Shown: positions 34,937 to 43,698 of the stretch, piece by piece | How positions within the stretch are numbered: the first letter of the stretch is position 1 | How the letters are laid out: each line of letters starts with the position of its first letter | Assembly: GCA_910586015.1 (NCBI GenBank) | Contig: CAJUGJ010000004.1 | Coordinates: forward strand, 62,001-126,000 | DNA: 64,000 bases | DNA from: an uncultured Lachnospiraceae bacterium | GTDB taxonomy: Bacteria > Bacillota > Clostridia > Lachnospirales > Lachnospiraceae | Reading direction: 5' to 3' | The notes under the pieces: generated by a model | Database searches by the model: none | What the model was told of the DNA's origin: nothing | Seen by the model: the letters and a program-made list of their open reading frames with translations, nothing else | Position numbers and translations under genes: made by a program

Positions 34937-35266
34937 ATGTACATGGATTATGCCGAAATTGGCAGAAGAATTGCACAAAAAAGAAAAAATCTACAATTAA
35001 CTCAGGCAGAAGTAGAGGAACGGGCGAATCTATGCCCTAAATATTTATCTAATATTGAGCATGGACGTTCTATTCCTTCTATTGATGTTTTAATGCAGAT
35101 CGCGGATTCTCTTCATACTACGCCCGATCAGCTTTTACTAGGCGCAGGTTCTTTACAGAATGTAGGATTAAGTGATACTACAATTGAGAATATTCGAAGA
35201 CTTCCGTCTAATAAACTTGTTTTACTTACAAATTTTGTTGACTGGTTAAATGAACAAAAAATTTAG
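34937..35266 (+). CDS. XRE-family transcriptional regulator
   Basis: A 109-aa protein with an N-terminal helix-turn-helix of the lambda-Cro/HTH_3 type (IGRRIAQKRKNLQLTQAEVEERANLCPKYLSNIEHGRSIPSIDVLMQIADSL, about residues 5-60) and a short C-terminal helical region. GAGGTGA lies 5 nt before the ATG at 34937; an upstream in-frame ATG (34841) has no ribosome site. It is divergent from the TnpB-like gene and may bind the CGACTT repeats between them. Confidence 0.88.
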   Translation: MYMDYAEIGRRIAQKRKNLQLTQAEVEERANLCPKYLSNIEHGRSIPSIDVLMQIADSLHTTPDQLLLGAGSLQNVGLSDTTIENIRRLPSNKLVLLTNFVDWLNEQKI

Positions 35267-35388
35267 AAATTTAATAAAATAAATAAAAAATAGATGAATG
35301 GATATTAGAGAACATAAAAATAAAGAAAATAATCTCTTTATCCATAAAAAATTCTCAAAATAATAACTTTATATTCTTATTACAATAA

Positions 35389-35431
35389 GACACAATAAAC
35401 ACAAAAATATATTTTTATGTTTATTGTGTCT
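35389..35431. terminator. Bidirectional terminator
   Basis: A perfect 14-bp stem AGACACAATAAACA / TGTTTATTGTGTCT (35389-35402 with 35418-35431), with an A/T-rich self-complementary loop, between the convergent XRE gene and the ABC permease gene. The 35267-35388 stretch before it is AT-rich and shows nothing else. Confidence 0.75.
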
Positions 35432-35438
35432 ATAAAAT

Positions 35439-36137
35439 TTATGTAAAACCATGTTTTTTATAAGCATATCGAAAAACAATACTAGTAATTAAAATATTAA
35501 ATAAAATTACTATTATATTTTCTATAGTTATTTTAATCGGTTCTGTTTGATTGAGAAAAAGACTAATTTGTTGAGTATAGGTTATTTTTGCTACCGTTCG
35601 AATAGTTTTATTAAACATAGATAGCATTGGAAGAAAGGAAAAGACCATCATAATTGGTACGGTAAAAGATGTTGCACTCATTTGATTTTTACTCCATGTA
35701 CCTATCACCGCACCAATCAATAACGAAATTAGGATCCCTACTGCCATACTACTCAAAAATGCAATTCCCTCATACCCTTTATAATTTCCAGTTATTAAAA
35801 AGATACTACCTCCTAACATACATACAAACCATACATATCCTCCAACTCCAATTAGATATTCTATCGATGTTATATCAGATAAAAGTAGTGCACGCAATGT
35901 ATTTTTTTCTTTTTCTTCTGAAAGAATAGCTGCCATACTGGTTAAAGGAGCCATTCCAAGATACATAACCGCAAACAGTTTCGTAAAAAAGTGTTCTGGT
36001 AATTCATCAAATGTTATACTATGTTCCATAATAATATTAATCAAGGGAAATAAAAGAAACTGAATTAGAACTGTCTTATTTTTTAGCATATCTTTACACT
36101 GTTTCTCTGCAATTATTATACTATGTTTTATTTTCAT
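35439..36137 (-). CDS. ABC-2 type transporter permease
   Basis: 232 aa with about six hydrophobic helices (MKIKHSIIIAEKQCKDMLKNKTVLIQFLLFPLINIIM start; EEKEKNTLRALLLSDI cytoplasmic loop typical of ABC-2 permeases). The start at 36137 overlaps the ATPase stop (ATGA), with AAGGAGGTT upstream; longer in-frame starts lie inside the ATPase gene. It is the partner of the ATPase just upstream, probably exporting a toxic compound or peptide or acting in a LytTR-controlled response. Confidence 0.88.
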   Translation of the reverse strand: MKIKHSIIIAEKQCKDMLKNKTVLIQFLLFPLINIIMEHSITFDELPEHFFTKLFAVMYLGMAPLTSMAAILSEEKEKNTLRALLLSDITSIEYLIGVGGYVWFVCMLGGSIFLITGNYKGYEGIAFLSSMAVGILISLLIGAVIGTWSKNQMSATSFTVPIMMVFSFLPMLSMFNKTIRTVAKITYTQQISLFLNQTEPIKITIENIIVILFNILITSIVFRYAYKKHGFT

Positions 36138-36985
36138 TCCCTTAACCTCCTTCCTGTAAGCTCCATAAAAACAGTTTCTAAATTTGGCTCTGTAGAATGG
36201 ATAGATTGTATACATCCCTGCTCTAAATATTCCTTTACCTTTTTAGCGCTTGAACTATGATTCGGTAATTCTATAATTTTTCCATCTAAAAGACAAATCC
36301 TAAGTTTATTTTGATGATTATATTTTAGGCAGATCTCTTTTGGAATTCCACATTCCACTATGGAACCCTGATTGAGCAGTGCAATTCGATCACACAATTT
36401 TTCTGCCTCGGCCATATTATGTGTAGTTAAAATTATAGTCGTTCCTCTTTCTCTCTCTTTTTGAATTAGATCATGAATACTAGAGGCATTAGAAGGATCT
36501 AAACCACTTGTTGGTTCATCTAAAAATAAAAGTTTTGGAGTATTCATAATTGCCTTTGCAAATGCTAACCGTTCTTTCATCCCCTTAGAGAGTTTGGCAA
36601 CAGAACGTTTTCTTACCTCCCATAAACCTACCTTTTGAAGTACCTGTGAAATTTTATCCTTTGGTACATCGTTCAGCCCTGCGAACAATTTCAGATTATC
36701 ATAACAAGATAACCTTTCATAAAGTCCAAGACATTCCATCATTATACCTATTTCTCGATATATCATTTTATCTAAATATTTTGTATCATTTTCTAAAACC
36801 ATTATTGTGCCAAAGCTTGGTTTAAGCTGTCTGGTCAACAATTTCAGTAAAGTTGTTTTTCCTGCACCAGAAGGCCCTAACAATCCAAAAATTTCTCCTG
36901 AAAAAATATTCATATTGATGTCTTGTAATACTTTCTGATCGGAAAATATCTGTGTTAAATTCGATACTTTTATGACACTTTTCAT
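36134..36985 (-). CDS. ABC transporter ATP-binding protein
   Basis: 283 aa. Walker A GPSGAGKTT, signature LSKGMKERLAFAKA, Walker B LLFLDEPTSGLD and the switch His in TTHNMAEAEKLCDRI match the drug/bacteriocin export (CcmA-like) group. It forms a transporter with the ABC-2 permease downstream (4-nt overlap) and is the third gene of the LytTR operon. Confidence 0.92.
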   Translation of the reverse strand: MKSVIKVSNLTQIFSDQKVLQDINMNIFSGEIFGLLGPSGAGKTTLLKLLTRQLKPSFGTIMVLENDTKYLDKMIYREIGIMMECLGLYERLSCYDNLKLFAGLNDVPKDKISQVLQKVGLWEVRKRSVAKLSKGMKERLAFAKAIMNTPKLLFLDEPTSGLDPSNASSIHDLIQKERERGTTIILTTHNMAEAEKLCDRIALLNQGSIVECGIPKEICLKYNHQNKLRICLLDGKIIELPNHSSSAKKVKEYLEQGCIQSIHSTEPNLETVFMELTGRRLRE

Positions 36986-37011
36986 ATTTAGCCTCTTTTC
37001 TATATTTCTTC

Positions 37012-37494
37012 CTATTTTATTCTTCCTTTGCTCTCTTTTAACTTCTTTAATGCCTCCTCCATTTTTTTATTCTCTATTCTCTCTTTCCAAGTAATAATTA
37101 GTACACTGAAAAAAAAGCTAATAATAAAACATAAGAAAAATAGTGCCCATGGCTGCCATTGATCGATTGGAAACCAATGAAAGGTTATAATAAAAGTTGT
37201 AATAATACTCATTGTAGAAATTATCATACCAATTGTTCGTTTTGTTATAGACAGAGTTTTTATAATAGCGTCTGTAAAAAACAAATATCGTATTATAACA
37301 ATACTAACTGCTACGAAAAAAAACTGTAACATAATGTCGACAGAAAGTCCCTCATTTCCTAATACAAACATTGTAGAATATCCCCTAGCAGACTCTCCAA
37401 ATATTCTACAAAAGATATTTAAAATAAAAATAATCCACCCAAATAGCATAAAAACCTGCCCTAGATAATCAAATAATGTCCTTCTTTTTTCCAT
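37012..37494 (-). CDS. Four-TM membrane protein (DUF3021-like)
   Basis: 160 aa with four hydrophobic segments (about 12-30, 50-70, 82-104, 112-135) and a charged helical tail. Small four-TM proteins of the DUF3021 type are commonly paired with LytTR regulators and appear to modulate them. The LytTR stop and this ATG are adjacent, implying one operon and likely functional coupling. Confidence 0.72.
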   Translation of the reverse strand: MEKRRTLFDYLGQVFMLFGWIIFILNIFCRIFGESARGYSTMFVLGNEGLSVDIMLQFFFVAVSIVIIRYLFFTDAIIKTLSITKRTIGMIISTMSIITTFIITFHWFPIDQWQPWALFFLCFIISFFFSVLIITWKERIENKKMEEALKKLKESKGRIK

Positions 37495-37935
37495 CTACTT
37501 CACTCCTAATCTCTTTTTTAATTCTTCTGCATATTGCCTTGATACTATAATTTGTTCTCCATTTTCTAATGTCACCCGAATCTTTCGATTCAGATCTGTT
37601 TTTAATGATTTAATAAAAGTTAAATGGATTAGACAGGACTTACTTGCTCGAAAGAATCCACTTGTTTCTAATTGTTGTTCTAGTTCATATAGCTTTAGTT
37701 TTGATTCGTAAACCTGATCAGTTGTATAGATAAAGGTCTTTCTCTCTACAGTTTCAATAAAAATAACCTTTTCTATTTCTAACAGAAAAATTTCTCCATT
37801 CTTTATAGCTGTCAATTTTTTATCTAAAATTCTCAGTGCTGCTAAAACCCTCTCAATCTCTGGAGTCAGCCGATTACAGGATATAACAACTTGTATTTCC
37901 TTTACTTTAGGCTCCACATTAATTTCAATCTTCAA
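37495..37935 (-). CDS. LytTR-domain transcriptional regulator
   Basis: 146 aa: a short N-terminal beta-rich segment and a C-terminal LytTR DNA-binding domain (GEIFLLEIEKVIFIETVERKTFIYTTDQVYESKLKLYELEQQL..FFRASKSCLIHLTFIKSL..RKIRVTLENGEQIIVSRQYAEELKKRL). There is no receiver domain. The start is TTG (37935) with AGAGGTGAT upstream; the in-frame ATG at 37983 lies upstream of the predicted transcription start and overlaps the -35. It probably activates its own operon through the direct repeats just upstream. Confidence 0.88.
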   Translation of the reverse strand: MKIEINVEPKVKEIQVVISCNRLTPEIERVLAALRILDKKLTAIKNGEIFLLEIEKVIFIETVERKTFIYTTDQVYESKLKLYELEQQLETSGFFRASKSCLIHLTFIKSLKTDLNRKIRVTLENGEQIIVSRQYAEELKKRLGVK

Positions 37936-37954
37936 ACAATCACCTCTTTTTTGC

Positions 37955-38022
37955 ACTATAGCATAGTATCTATTTTTCTTCAAGTTTGTAAACCTAAACT
38001 GCCACTTTTAGAACTTAAACTG
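37955..38022 (-). promoter_or_regulatory. LytTR operon promoter with two direct-repeat operators
   Basis: Minus strand CAGTTTAAG (38022-38014) and CAGTTTAGG (38001-37993) are separated by exactly 12 nt (21-bp period), the arrangement bound by LytTR regulators such as AgrA and ComE. Directly downstream are TTGAAG (37983-37978), a 17-nt spacer and TATAGT (37960-37955). Confidence 0.8.
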
Positions 38023-38062
38023 CCCATTTTTGTACTTACTTAAAAGGCTTTTTCCACACAAA

Positions 38063-38102
38063 AAAAGAGCAATGTATATATTTCTATACACACTGCTCTT
38101 TT
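38063..38102 (-). terminator. Terminator of the secreted Ig-like protein gene
   Basis: AAAAGAGCA/TGCTCTTTT plus inner TGTATA/TATACA stems, followed on the minus strand by T-runs. It lies about 125 bp beyond the stop at 38230; the intervening DNA shows no gene. Confidence 0.75.
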
Positions 38103-38229
38103 CAGTCCATTTAAAACAGGGACACTTCTATCTAATTGTATATGTAATTATAATCAGGTGAAAATTAGTTTTTTGGTATCTCTGTTTTTGGATTTTTTCT
38201 AGTATAGCCCTTTGGTTTTATTAGAATGG

Positions 38230-40218
38230 CTATTGAACTTTAACAGTAATCTCATTAACAATCTTTATTCCATTTTTTAATGTTACTGTAACAGTAATAG
38301 TTCCATTCTGTTCAGCTTTTACAGTTACGCTTTCTCCTGTTGTTGGAGTAACTGTTACACCTTCTGTTGCTGTCCATTCAATAGTAGGATCTGTAAGATC
38401 AAGCGCTCCATCGTTTGATGTTATTTCTACAGTAAGCGCAACAGAACTTCCTGTTGGTATGTTCACAGATGTTAATGCAGTTCCTGAAGCCGATTTAACT
38501 TCTACTTTTACTGTAGTTGAAGGTTCTTCGCCAGTACTCTCTTTAACAGTTACTGTAACAGTTGCTGTTCCTGTCTTCTCTCCATCAGTTACCTTTACAG
38601 TAAGAGTTACTTCTCCTGCTACTTTTCCTTCTACAGTAACGGTTGCTGTATCAGCGTTTGTAAGAGTTACATTTTCTGCTGGAGAAGCTGTCCACTCATA
38701 TGTTGCGTTTTCACTTGCATCTTCTACAGTTGCTGTAACAGTATCTGTTTTACCTACTTCTACTTCTACTGCTACTTTATCTACAGCTACTGTTAATGTT
38801 GTTTCTGGAGCAGAAGTTGGAGTTGCTGATGGTGTTGGTGTACTTCCACCTGTTGATCCGCCACTGCTTGGTGGTGTTGTAGGTGTTGGAGCTGGTGTTG
38901 TTGTACTTTCTTCACCCTGTCCTACGTTAGAAGTATTTCCATTGTTATCTGTTATCGTAACGTTTGTTGTAGTATCGTTTTTAACTTCAACTTGAACGCC
39001 TTCACCTGTCTTAACTTCGGTACCTTCTGCACCTGCAGCAAGTTCTACCTTGATGTTTGCGTTAGTATTAACGGTTACTTTTGTTTCAGACTGAATCGTT
39101 GCACCTTCTGCTGCCTTGTCAACGTTTACCTGAACGTTATTTGCTGCACCTGTTAAGGTAGCAATTACACTCTTTAAGATATTAACAACGGTTTCTGCTG
39201 CCTGTGCTCCTACAGAAAGAGATACAGAAGCATTTACATTTAATTCCAATTTTACCTGTGTATCAATCGTTGCACCTTCTGCAGTTTCTTCTACAGTTAC
39301 TGGTACTGGATCTACTGTTTCACCAGAAATCTTTACATCACCTTTGGAAGCGATGCTCACATTTTTAATTCCACCGCCTTCTCCAACGATGTTTAACTTT
39401 GGTGCATTGTTTGTTATATTTTTTGGCTGGAATACTAATTTACTAACTTCTGCACCCTTTGCTACATGAAAACTTGCATTTGGAGCAGTGATATGGAATC
39501 TGTTTCCTACTGCCTTTTCAAAGAAAGTAGATCCCTTGATTTGTTCTACATTGATCTGTTGGAAACGTGCTTCATTTACAATATCTGCATTTGGAGCATC
39601 GATTGTGATGGTCTTATAAAGATATCTTCCTTCTTTTAAGGTAAATGTCTTTTCTGCATCAGTTGTAAAGAGAATATTGGTTACTTTCTTGTTCTTTAAT
39701 GCTAGATCTAACTGTTTCTGCCAGCGTGCTACAGCAAGACCTTCTTCTTCACTGGTTACTTTGATTGTTGTCCAATCTGAATATGCTGTTACATAGCGTT
39801 CTCCTGCATTCGCATCTTCTACATAACCATTAGCTTTTCTAGCTTTTAACCAAGCGTTTAAATTGGTTTTGTTAGCAAATGCAACGGCACGGATTTCAAA
39901 CTGACCTGCATAAACTGGATACATATTTCCATAACGAGCTGACTGAACTCCTGCTGTGTTTGTTGCTGCTTTTACTTCAAAATAAACAAGACCTGTAGTT
40001 GCTTTTCCTTTGCCCTCTTCCGTATTTAAAATAACTGGGTCAAAGTTAAAATGATCACCCACTTCGATCGTATTGTTTGCTGGCAATGCTTTAATACCAA
40101 CTTGGGTGATGTTGTTTTTCGTGGCTGCCTTTGTCTCAGTCACTCCTGCTGGAGTATATACCAAAGACAATAAAAGGGCTGCAACCAAGAAAACGGCAAG
40201 TTTCTTGCATCTCCGCAT
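38230..40218 (-). CDS. Large secreted protein with beta-helix-like and Ig-like domains
   Basis: 662 aa. A signal peptide (MRRCKKLAVFLVAALLLSLVYTPAG, cut near TKA) is followed by an unknown N-terminal domain (about 35-200), a region of beta-helix-like Asn/Val repeats (about 200-430), a Thr/Pro/Ser linker (about 440-475) and two Ig-like (BIG-type) domains with repeated T-x-T-V-T-V patterns (about 480-662). There is no LPxTG, SLH or transmembrane anchor. Such proteins are abundant at Lachnospiraceae surfaces; the ligand is unknown. It has its own promoter and terminator between the LytTR operon and infA. Confidence 0.78.
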   Translation of the reverse strand: MRRCKKLAVFLVAALLLSLVYTPAGVTETKAATKNNITQVGIKALPANNTIEVGDHFNFDPVILNTEEGKGKATTGLVYFEVKAATNTAGVQSARYGNMYPVYAGQFEIRAVAFANKTNLNAWLKARKANGYVEDANAGERYVTAYSDWTTIKVTSEEEGLAVARWQKQLDLALKNKKVTNILFTTDAEKTFTLKEGRYLYKTITIDAPNADIVNEARFQQINVEQIKGSTFFEKAVGNRFHITAPNASFHVAKGAEVSKLVFQPKNITNNAPKLNIVGEGGGIKNVSIASKGDVKISGETVDPVPVTVEETAEGATIDTQVKLELNVNASVSLSVGAQAAETVVNILKSVIATLTGAANNVQVNVDKAAEGATIQSETKVTVNTNANIKVELAAGAEGTEVKTGEGVQVEVKNDTTTNVTITDNNGNTSNVGQGEESTTTPAPTPTTPPSSGGSTGGSTPTPSATPTSAPETTLTVAVDKVAVEVEVGKTDTVTATVEDASENATYEWTASPAENVTLTNADTATVTVEGKVAGEVTLTVKVTDGEKTGTATVTVTVKESTGEEPSTTVKVEVKSASGTALTSVNIPTGSSVALTVEITSNDGALDLTDPTIEWTATEGVTVTPTTGESVTVKAEQNGTITVTVTLKNGIKIVNEITVKVQ

Positions 40219-40272
40219 CTTTAAAAACCTCCCTAATAAGATATTTGTAAGACGTATTTCCTACACTAAAAT

Positions 40273-40301
40273 ATTATAGCACTTAGTGCGTCAAAATGCA
40301 A
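40273..40301 (-). promoter_or_regulatory. Promoter of the secreted Ig-like protein gene
   Basis: Minus strand TTGCAT (40301-40296), 17-nt spacer, TATAAT (40278-40273). The spacer contains the near-palindrome GCACTAAGTGC, a possible operator. The rest of the 338-bp gap to infA is AT-rich and, apart from the infA terminator, shows nothing; no rpmJ is present. Confidence 0.75.
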
Positions 40302-40501
40302 CAAATATGTTTATCTTTAACAATACAAATTTATATCCTTTTTTCTTCATTTTTTTATTTATTTTGATATAAAATTGTAAGAAATACTATAGAAAAAATT
40401 AATATTTCCCAATTAAATCTATAGATTGTATTTTTTACTCTATCTTAATTTGTCCTTTTGTTTCGAAAATTTTCTACCAATTAAAGGTAAACTACCAAAA
40501 A

Positions 40502-40544
40502 TTTAAAAAGATAGAAAAGTTTGTTTCTTTTCTATCTTTTTAAA
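40502..40544 (-). terminator. Terminator after infA, end of the spc operon
   Basis: A perfect 18-bp stem (40502-40519 with 40527-40544), 7-nt loop, 12 bp beyond the infA stop, with a minus-strand TTTTT shortly after. It ends the ribosomal transcript here. Confidence 0.85.
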
Positions 40545-40556
40545 CAATTCTTATTT

Positions 40557-40775
40557 TTATTTATCCCGCCAAATAATTCTTCCTTTACTTAAATCATAAG
40601 GGGATAATTCCAATGTTACTTTATCACCTGGTACAATTTTGATAAAATTCATACGCAGTTTTCCACTGATATGTGCCAGAACTCGATGCCCATTCTCCAA
40701 TTCTACCTGAAACATCGCATTCGGAAGCTTTTCTACTACAGTTCCTTCAATTTCTACTACATCTGACTTTGACAT
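40557..40775 (-). CDS. infA: Translation initiation factor IF-1
   Basis: A 72-aa OB-fold protein that binds the 30S A site. MSKSDVVEIEGTVVEKLPNAMFQVELENGHRVLAHISGKLRMNFIKIVPGDKVTLELSPYDLSKGRI is nearly consensus. GGAGG precedes the ATG. In most Firmicutes rpmJ and rpsM follow directly; here a terminator does. Confidence 0.97.
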   Translation of the reverse strand: MSKSDVVEIEGTVVEKLPNAMFQVELENGHRVLAHISGKLRMNFIKIVPGDKVTLELSPYDLSKGRIIWRDK

Positions 40776-40817
40776 TCAAATAATTACCTCCTGCTTTAAA
40801 AAACGGTTTTTCTTTTC

Positions 40818-41591
40818 TTATTTTTTGGGAACGGGATCATTTCCAATGGAAAGTAGTTCCGGTTCTCCTTCTGTAATTAGAATAGTATTTTCATAATGTG
40901 CTGACAAACTTCCATCCTCTGTAACAATAGTCCAATCATCTTCAAGCACACAAACATCATATCTTCCGATATTGACCATTGGTTCAATTGCCAGTGTCAT
41001 TCCGGGAGATAAACGAATCCCTCTCTTTCTTTGACGAAAGTTTGGAATTTGAGGATCTTCGTGCATCTCTTTTCCAATTCCATGTCCAACTAGATCACGT
41101 ACACAGCTATAGCCATGTGCTACAACATAATCTTCAATAGCAGCGGAAATTTCAAATAGATGATGTCCTGCCTTAGCATAACGAATTCCTTCAAAAAAGC
41201 TTTGTTTTGTCACTTCCATCAAATCTTTAGCTTCCTTACTGATCGTTCCTACTGCATGTGTTCTGGCAGCATCTGATTGATAGTCTTTATAGATAACTCC
41301 AGCATCAATACTAATAATATCCCCTTCTTGCAAAATCATTTTTTTGTCTGGAATTCCATGAACTACCTGATCATTTACGGAAGTACAAATGGATGCTGGA
41401 AATCCATTATAATTTAAGAAAGAAGGAATACATCCATATTTTCGGATCATCTCGTCTGCTTTTCGGTTGAGATCCATTGTAGAGATTCCAGGTTGTACAA
41501 GTTCAGCTAATTGTTCATGAACTTCTGCAAGGATCTTTCCCGCATCACGCATTATTTCAATTTCTCTCTCTGATTTAATTGATACTGACAT
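40818..41591 (-). CDS. map: Methionine aminopeptidase, type I
   Basis: 257 aa. It removes the initiator Met from nascent proteins. The five metal ligands are visible: Asp in SIDAGVIYKDYQSDAA (two), His in GHGIGKEMHEDP, Glu in LAIEPM and Glu in YENTILIT. Its place between adk and infA is the usual Firmicutes spc-operon order. Confidence 0.96.
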   Translation of the reverse strand: MSVSIKSEREIEIMRDAGKILAEVHEQLAELVQPGISTMDLNRKADEMIRKYGCIPSFLNYNGFPASICTSVNDQVVHGIPDKKMILQEGDIISIDAGVIYKDYQSDAARTHAVGTISKEAKDLMEVTKQSFFEGIRYAKAGHHLFEISAAIEDYVVAHGYSCVRDLVGHGIGKEMHEDPQIPNFRQRKRGIRLSPGMTLAIEPMVNIGRYDVCVLEDDWTIVTEDGSLSAHYENTILITEGEPELLSIGNDPVPKK

Positions 41592-41623
41592 ATTTAGTCT
41601 CCATGCTGTTTCTATTGATATTT

Positions 41624-42268
41624 TTATGCTTCTAAAATATTTATAATTCCATCAAATACTTCAGAAACTTCTTTCGTTCCATCTACTTCTCTAAGTACGT
41701 TTTGACCACGATAATAGTCAATTAATGGCTGAGTTTGATCATGATATACTTTTAATCTTTTTGATACAGTCTCTGGCTTATCATCTTCTCTGAGTACCAA
41801 TTCACTGCTACATTTATCACAAATTCCCTCTTTTTTAGAAGGGTTAAAGATAATATGATAGGTTCCTCCACAATTTAGACATGCACGACGTCCTGACATT
41901 CTCTCTACAATAGATTCATCTGGTACTTCTACATTGACAGCAAAATCGATTTTTTCAGAATTTTCTGAAAGAGCCTTTGTAAGTGCTTCCGCCTGTGGAA
42001 TTGTTCTTGGAAAACCATCTAATACATATCCGTTTTTACAATCTGGTTGTTCAAACCGATCCATAATTAATTCTAAAGTCAATTCATCTGGTACTAAAAG
42101 TCCCTGATCCATATATGCTTTTGCTTTTTTCCCAAGTTCTGTATTGTTTTTAATATTTGCACGGAAAATATCACCTGTAGAAATATGAGGAATTTCATAT
42201 TTTTCTGCTATCTTTTTTGCTTGTGTTCCCTTTCCTGCCCCTGGAGCTCCCAACATGATAATTTTCAT
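41624..42268 (-). CDS. adk: Adenylate kinase
   Basis: A 214-aa ATP:AMP phosphotransferase. It has the P-loop GAPGAGKGTQ (7-16), DGFPRT, and a long LID domain with four cysteines (CLNCG..CDKC, about 128-155) that bind structural zinc, typical of Gram-positive enzymes. Located between secY and map. Confidence 0.97.
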   Translation of the reverse strand: MKIIMLGAPGAGKGTQAKKIAEKYEIPHISTGDIFRANIKNNTELGKKAKAYMDQGLLVPDELTLELIMDRFEQPDCKNGYVLDGFPRTIPQAEALTKALSENSEKIDFAVNVEVPDESIVERMSGRRACLNCGGTYHIIFNPSKKEGICDKCSSELVLREDDKPETVSKRLKVYHDQTQPLIDYYRGQNVLREVDGTKEVSEVFDGIINILEA

Positions 42269-42315
42269 TTTTCATATCCCCTTTTATTTAAGTATTTTTT
42301 CTACTGATACAACGC

Positions 42316-42348
42316 TAGGGTGGTGTAAGTTTTGCTTACGCCACCCTA
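42316..42348. other. Stable hairpin between secY and adk
   Basis: TAGGGTGGTGTAAG / CTTACGCCACCCTA: a 14-bp stem with one wobble and a 5-nt loop. There is no T-tract on the minus strand, so it is more likely an RNA-processing or stability element, or a partial attenuator, than a true terminator. Confidence 0.7.
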
Positions 42349-42357
42349 AACAATTCC

Positions 42358-43698
42358 TTAGTCATTCAAAAATCCTTTATAGTGACGAACTAACATCTGT
42401 GATTCTACTTGTTTCATTGTTTCAAGTAAGACACCAACAACGATAATTAGTGAAGTACCACCAAAGGATACCTGTGCACCAGAAATTCCACAAAAGAAAA
42501 TTGGAATCATCGCTACGATTGTAAGGCCAATTGCACCAATAAATATGATGTAATTTAATACCTTATTGAGATAATCTGTGGTTGGTTTTCCCGGACGAAT
42601 ACCCGGAATAAAACCACCTTGCTTTTTCATATTATTTGCAACTTCGATTGGATTAAATGTAATAGAAGTATAGAAATATGCAAAAAACAAGATTAAAACA
42701 ACATAAATTACCGCTCCGAGCGTATAAACAAATGCACCTTCTTCTCTTATATTAAACCAGTTGCTCTGGTTGAGCATATATAAAATTTTTGGCAGTACAT
42801 ATGCCCTTGCTGGCTGTATTCCAAAGAAAGAACATATAATAATTGGAAACTGCATAATAGATACAGCAAAAATTACCGGAATAACACCTGCTGTATTGAC
42901 TTTCAACGGAATAAATGTTGATTGCCCGCCAACCTGTTTTCTTCCCTGTATCTTTTTAGAATACTGCACAGCAATTTTTCTTTGTGCATCCTGCAATAAA
43001 ATGATTAATACAATTGTTACTGCAATGACTGCTAAAATTACAACTGCTGCCAAAACACCATTGACAACGTTTGAAGCTCCTTTCACAAACATCGTATATA
43101 AATTATAGAAGTCGGAAGGCATGCTTGCAACGATGTTAATAAGAAGGATAATGGAAATTCCATTTCCAACTCCCTTCTGTGTAATTCTCTCGCCCAGCCA
43201 CATTAAAAATGCGGAGCCTGCCGTAAAGGAGCAGGTGATTACAAAGAGATGTGCAACAAATGGAGTTCCTGCATCCAATACTGCTCCCTGATTGTGGAAA
43301 CCAATTGTCAATGCAGCGGACTCAATTACTGCCAGCCCAATGGTGAGATATCTTGAGATCTCAGCGATCTTTTTTCTTCCATCTTCTCCGTCTTTTTGCA
43401 TTTCCTCTAATTTAGGAATTGCAATAGTCAAAAGCTGCATAATGATCGAGGAAGTAATGTACGGAGAAATATTCAATGCAAAAATCGACATTCTGGAAAA
43501 AGAACCGCCGGTAAGAGCATTTAAGAAGCCAATTCCTTCTCCCATCTGTGATTCAATCCATATTTTAAAGTATTCCTGATTGACACCTGGTACAGGTAGG
43601 GCAGAACCAATCCGTACAATAATCAATGCTATAAACGTAAATAGAAGACGGCTTCTAATATCCTTTACCTTGAGAGCATTTCTGAGCGTTTTGAACAT
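42358..43698 (-). CDS. secY: Preprotein translocase subunit SecY
   Basis: 446 aa with ten membrane helices. It is the channel of the Sec translocon. LLFTFIALIIVRIGSALPVPGV, the plug region and GGQSTFIPLKVNTAGVIPVIFA are conserved. Its start codon overlaps the rplO stop by 1 nt, as expected in the spc operon. Confidence 0.97.
   Translation of the reverse strand: MFKTLRNALKVKDIRSRLLFTFIALIIVRIGSALPVPGVNQEYFKIWIESQMGEGIGFLNALTGGSFSRMSIFALNISPYITSSIIMQLLTIAIPKLEEMQKDGEDGRKKIAEISRYLTIGLAVIESAALTIGFHNQGAVLDAGTPFVAHLFVITCSFTAGSAFLMWLGERITQKGVGNGISIILLINIVASMPSDFYNLYTMFVKGASNVVNGVLAAVVILAVIAVTIVLIILLQDAQRKIAVQYSKKIQGRKQVGGQSTFIPLKVNTAGVIPVIFAVSIMQFPIIICSFFGIQPARAYVLPKILYMLNQSNWFNIREEGAFVYTLGAVIYVVLILFFAYFYTSITFNPIEVANNMKKQGGFIPGIRPGKPTTDYLNKVLNYIIFIGAIGLTIVAMIPIFFCGISGAQVSFGGTSLIIVVGVLLETMKQVESQMLVRHYKGFLND

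Noticed and set aside
37495..37983. LytTR gene start at ATG 37983
   Set aside because: It lies upstream of the -10 and overlaps the -35, so it would not be in the transcript; TTG 37935 has a proper ribosome site.
38459..38995. Long plus-strand ORF opposite the secreted Ig-like gene
   Set aside because: It is a composition artefact of the Thr/Val-rich repeats on the other strand; no ribosome site.
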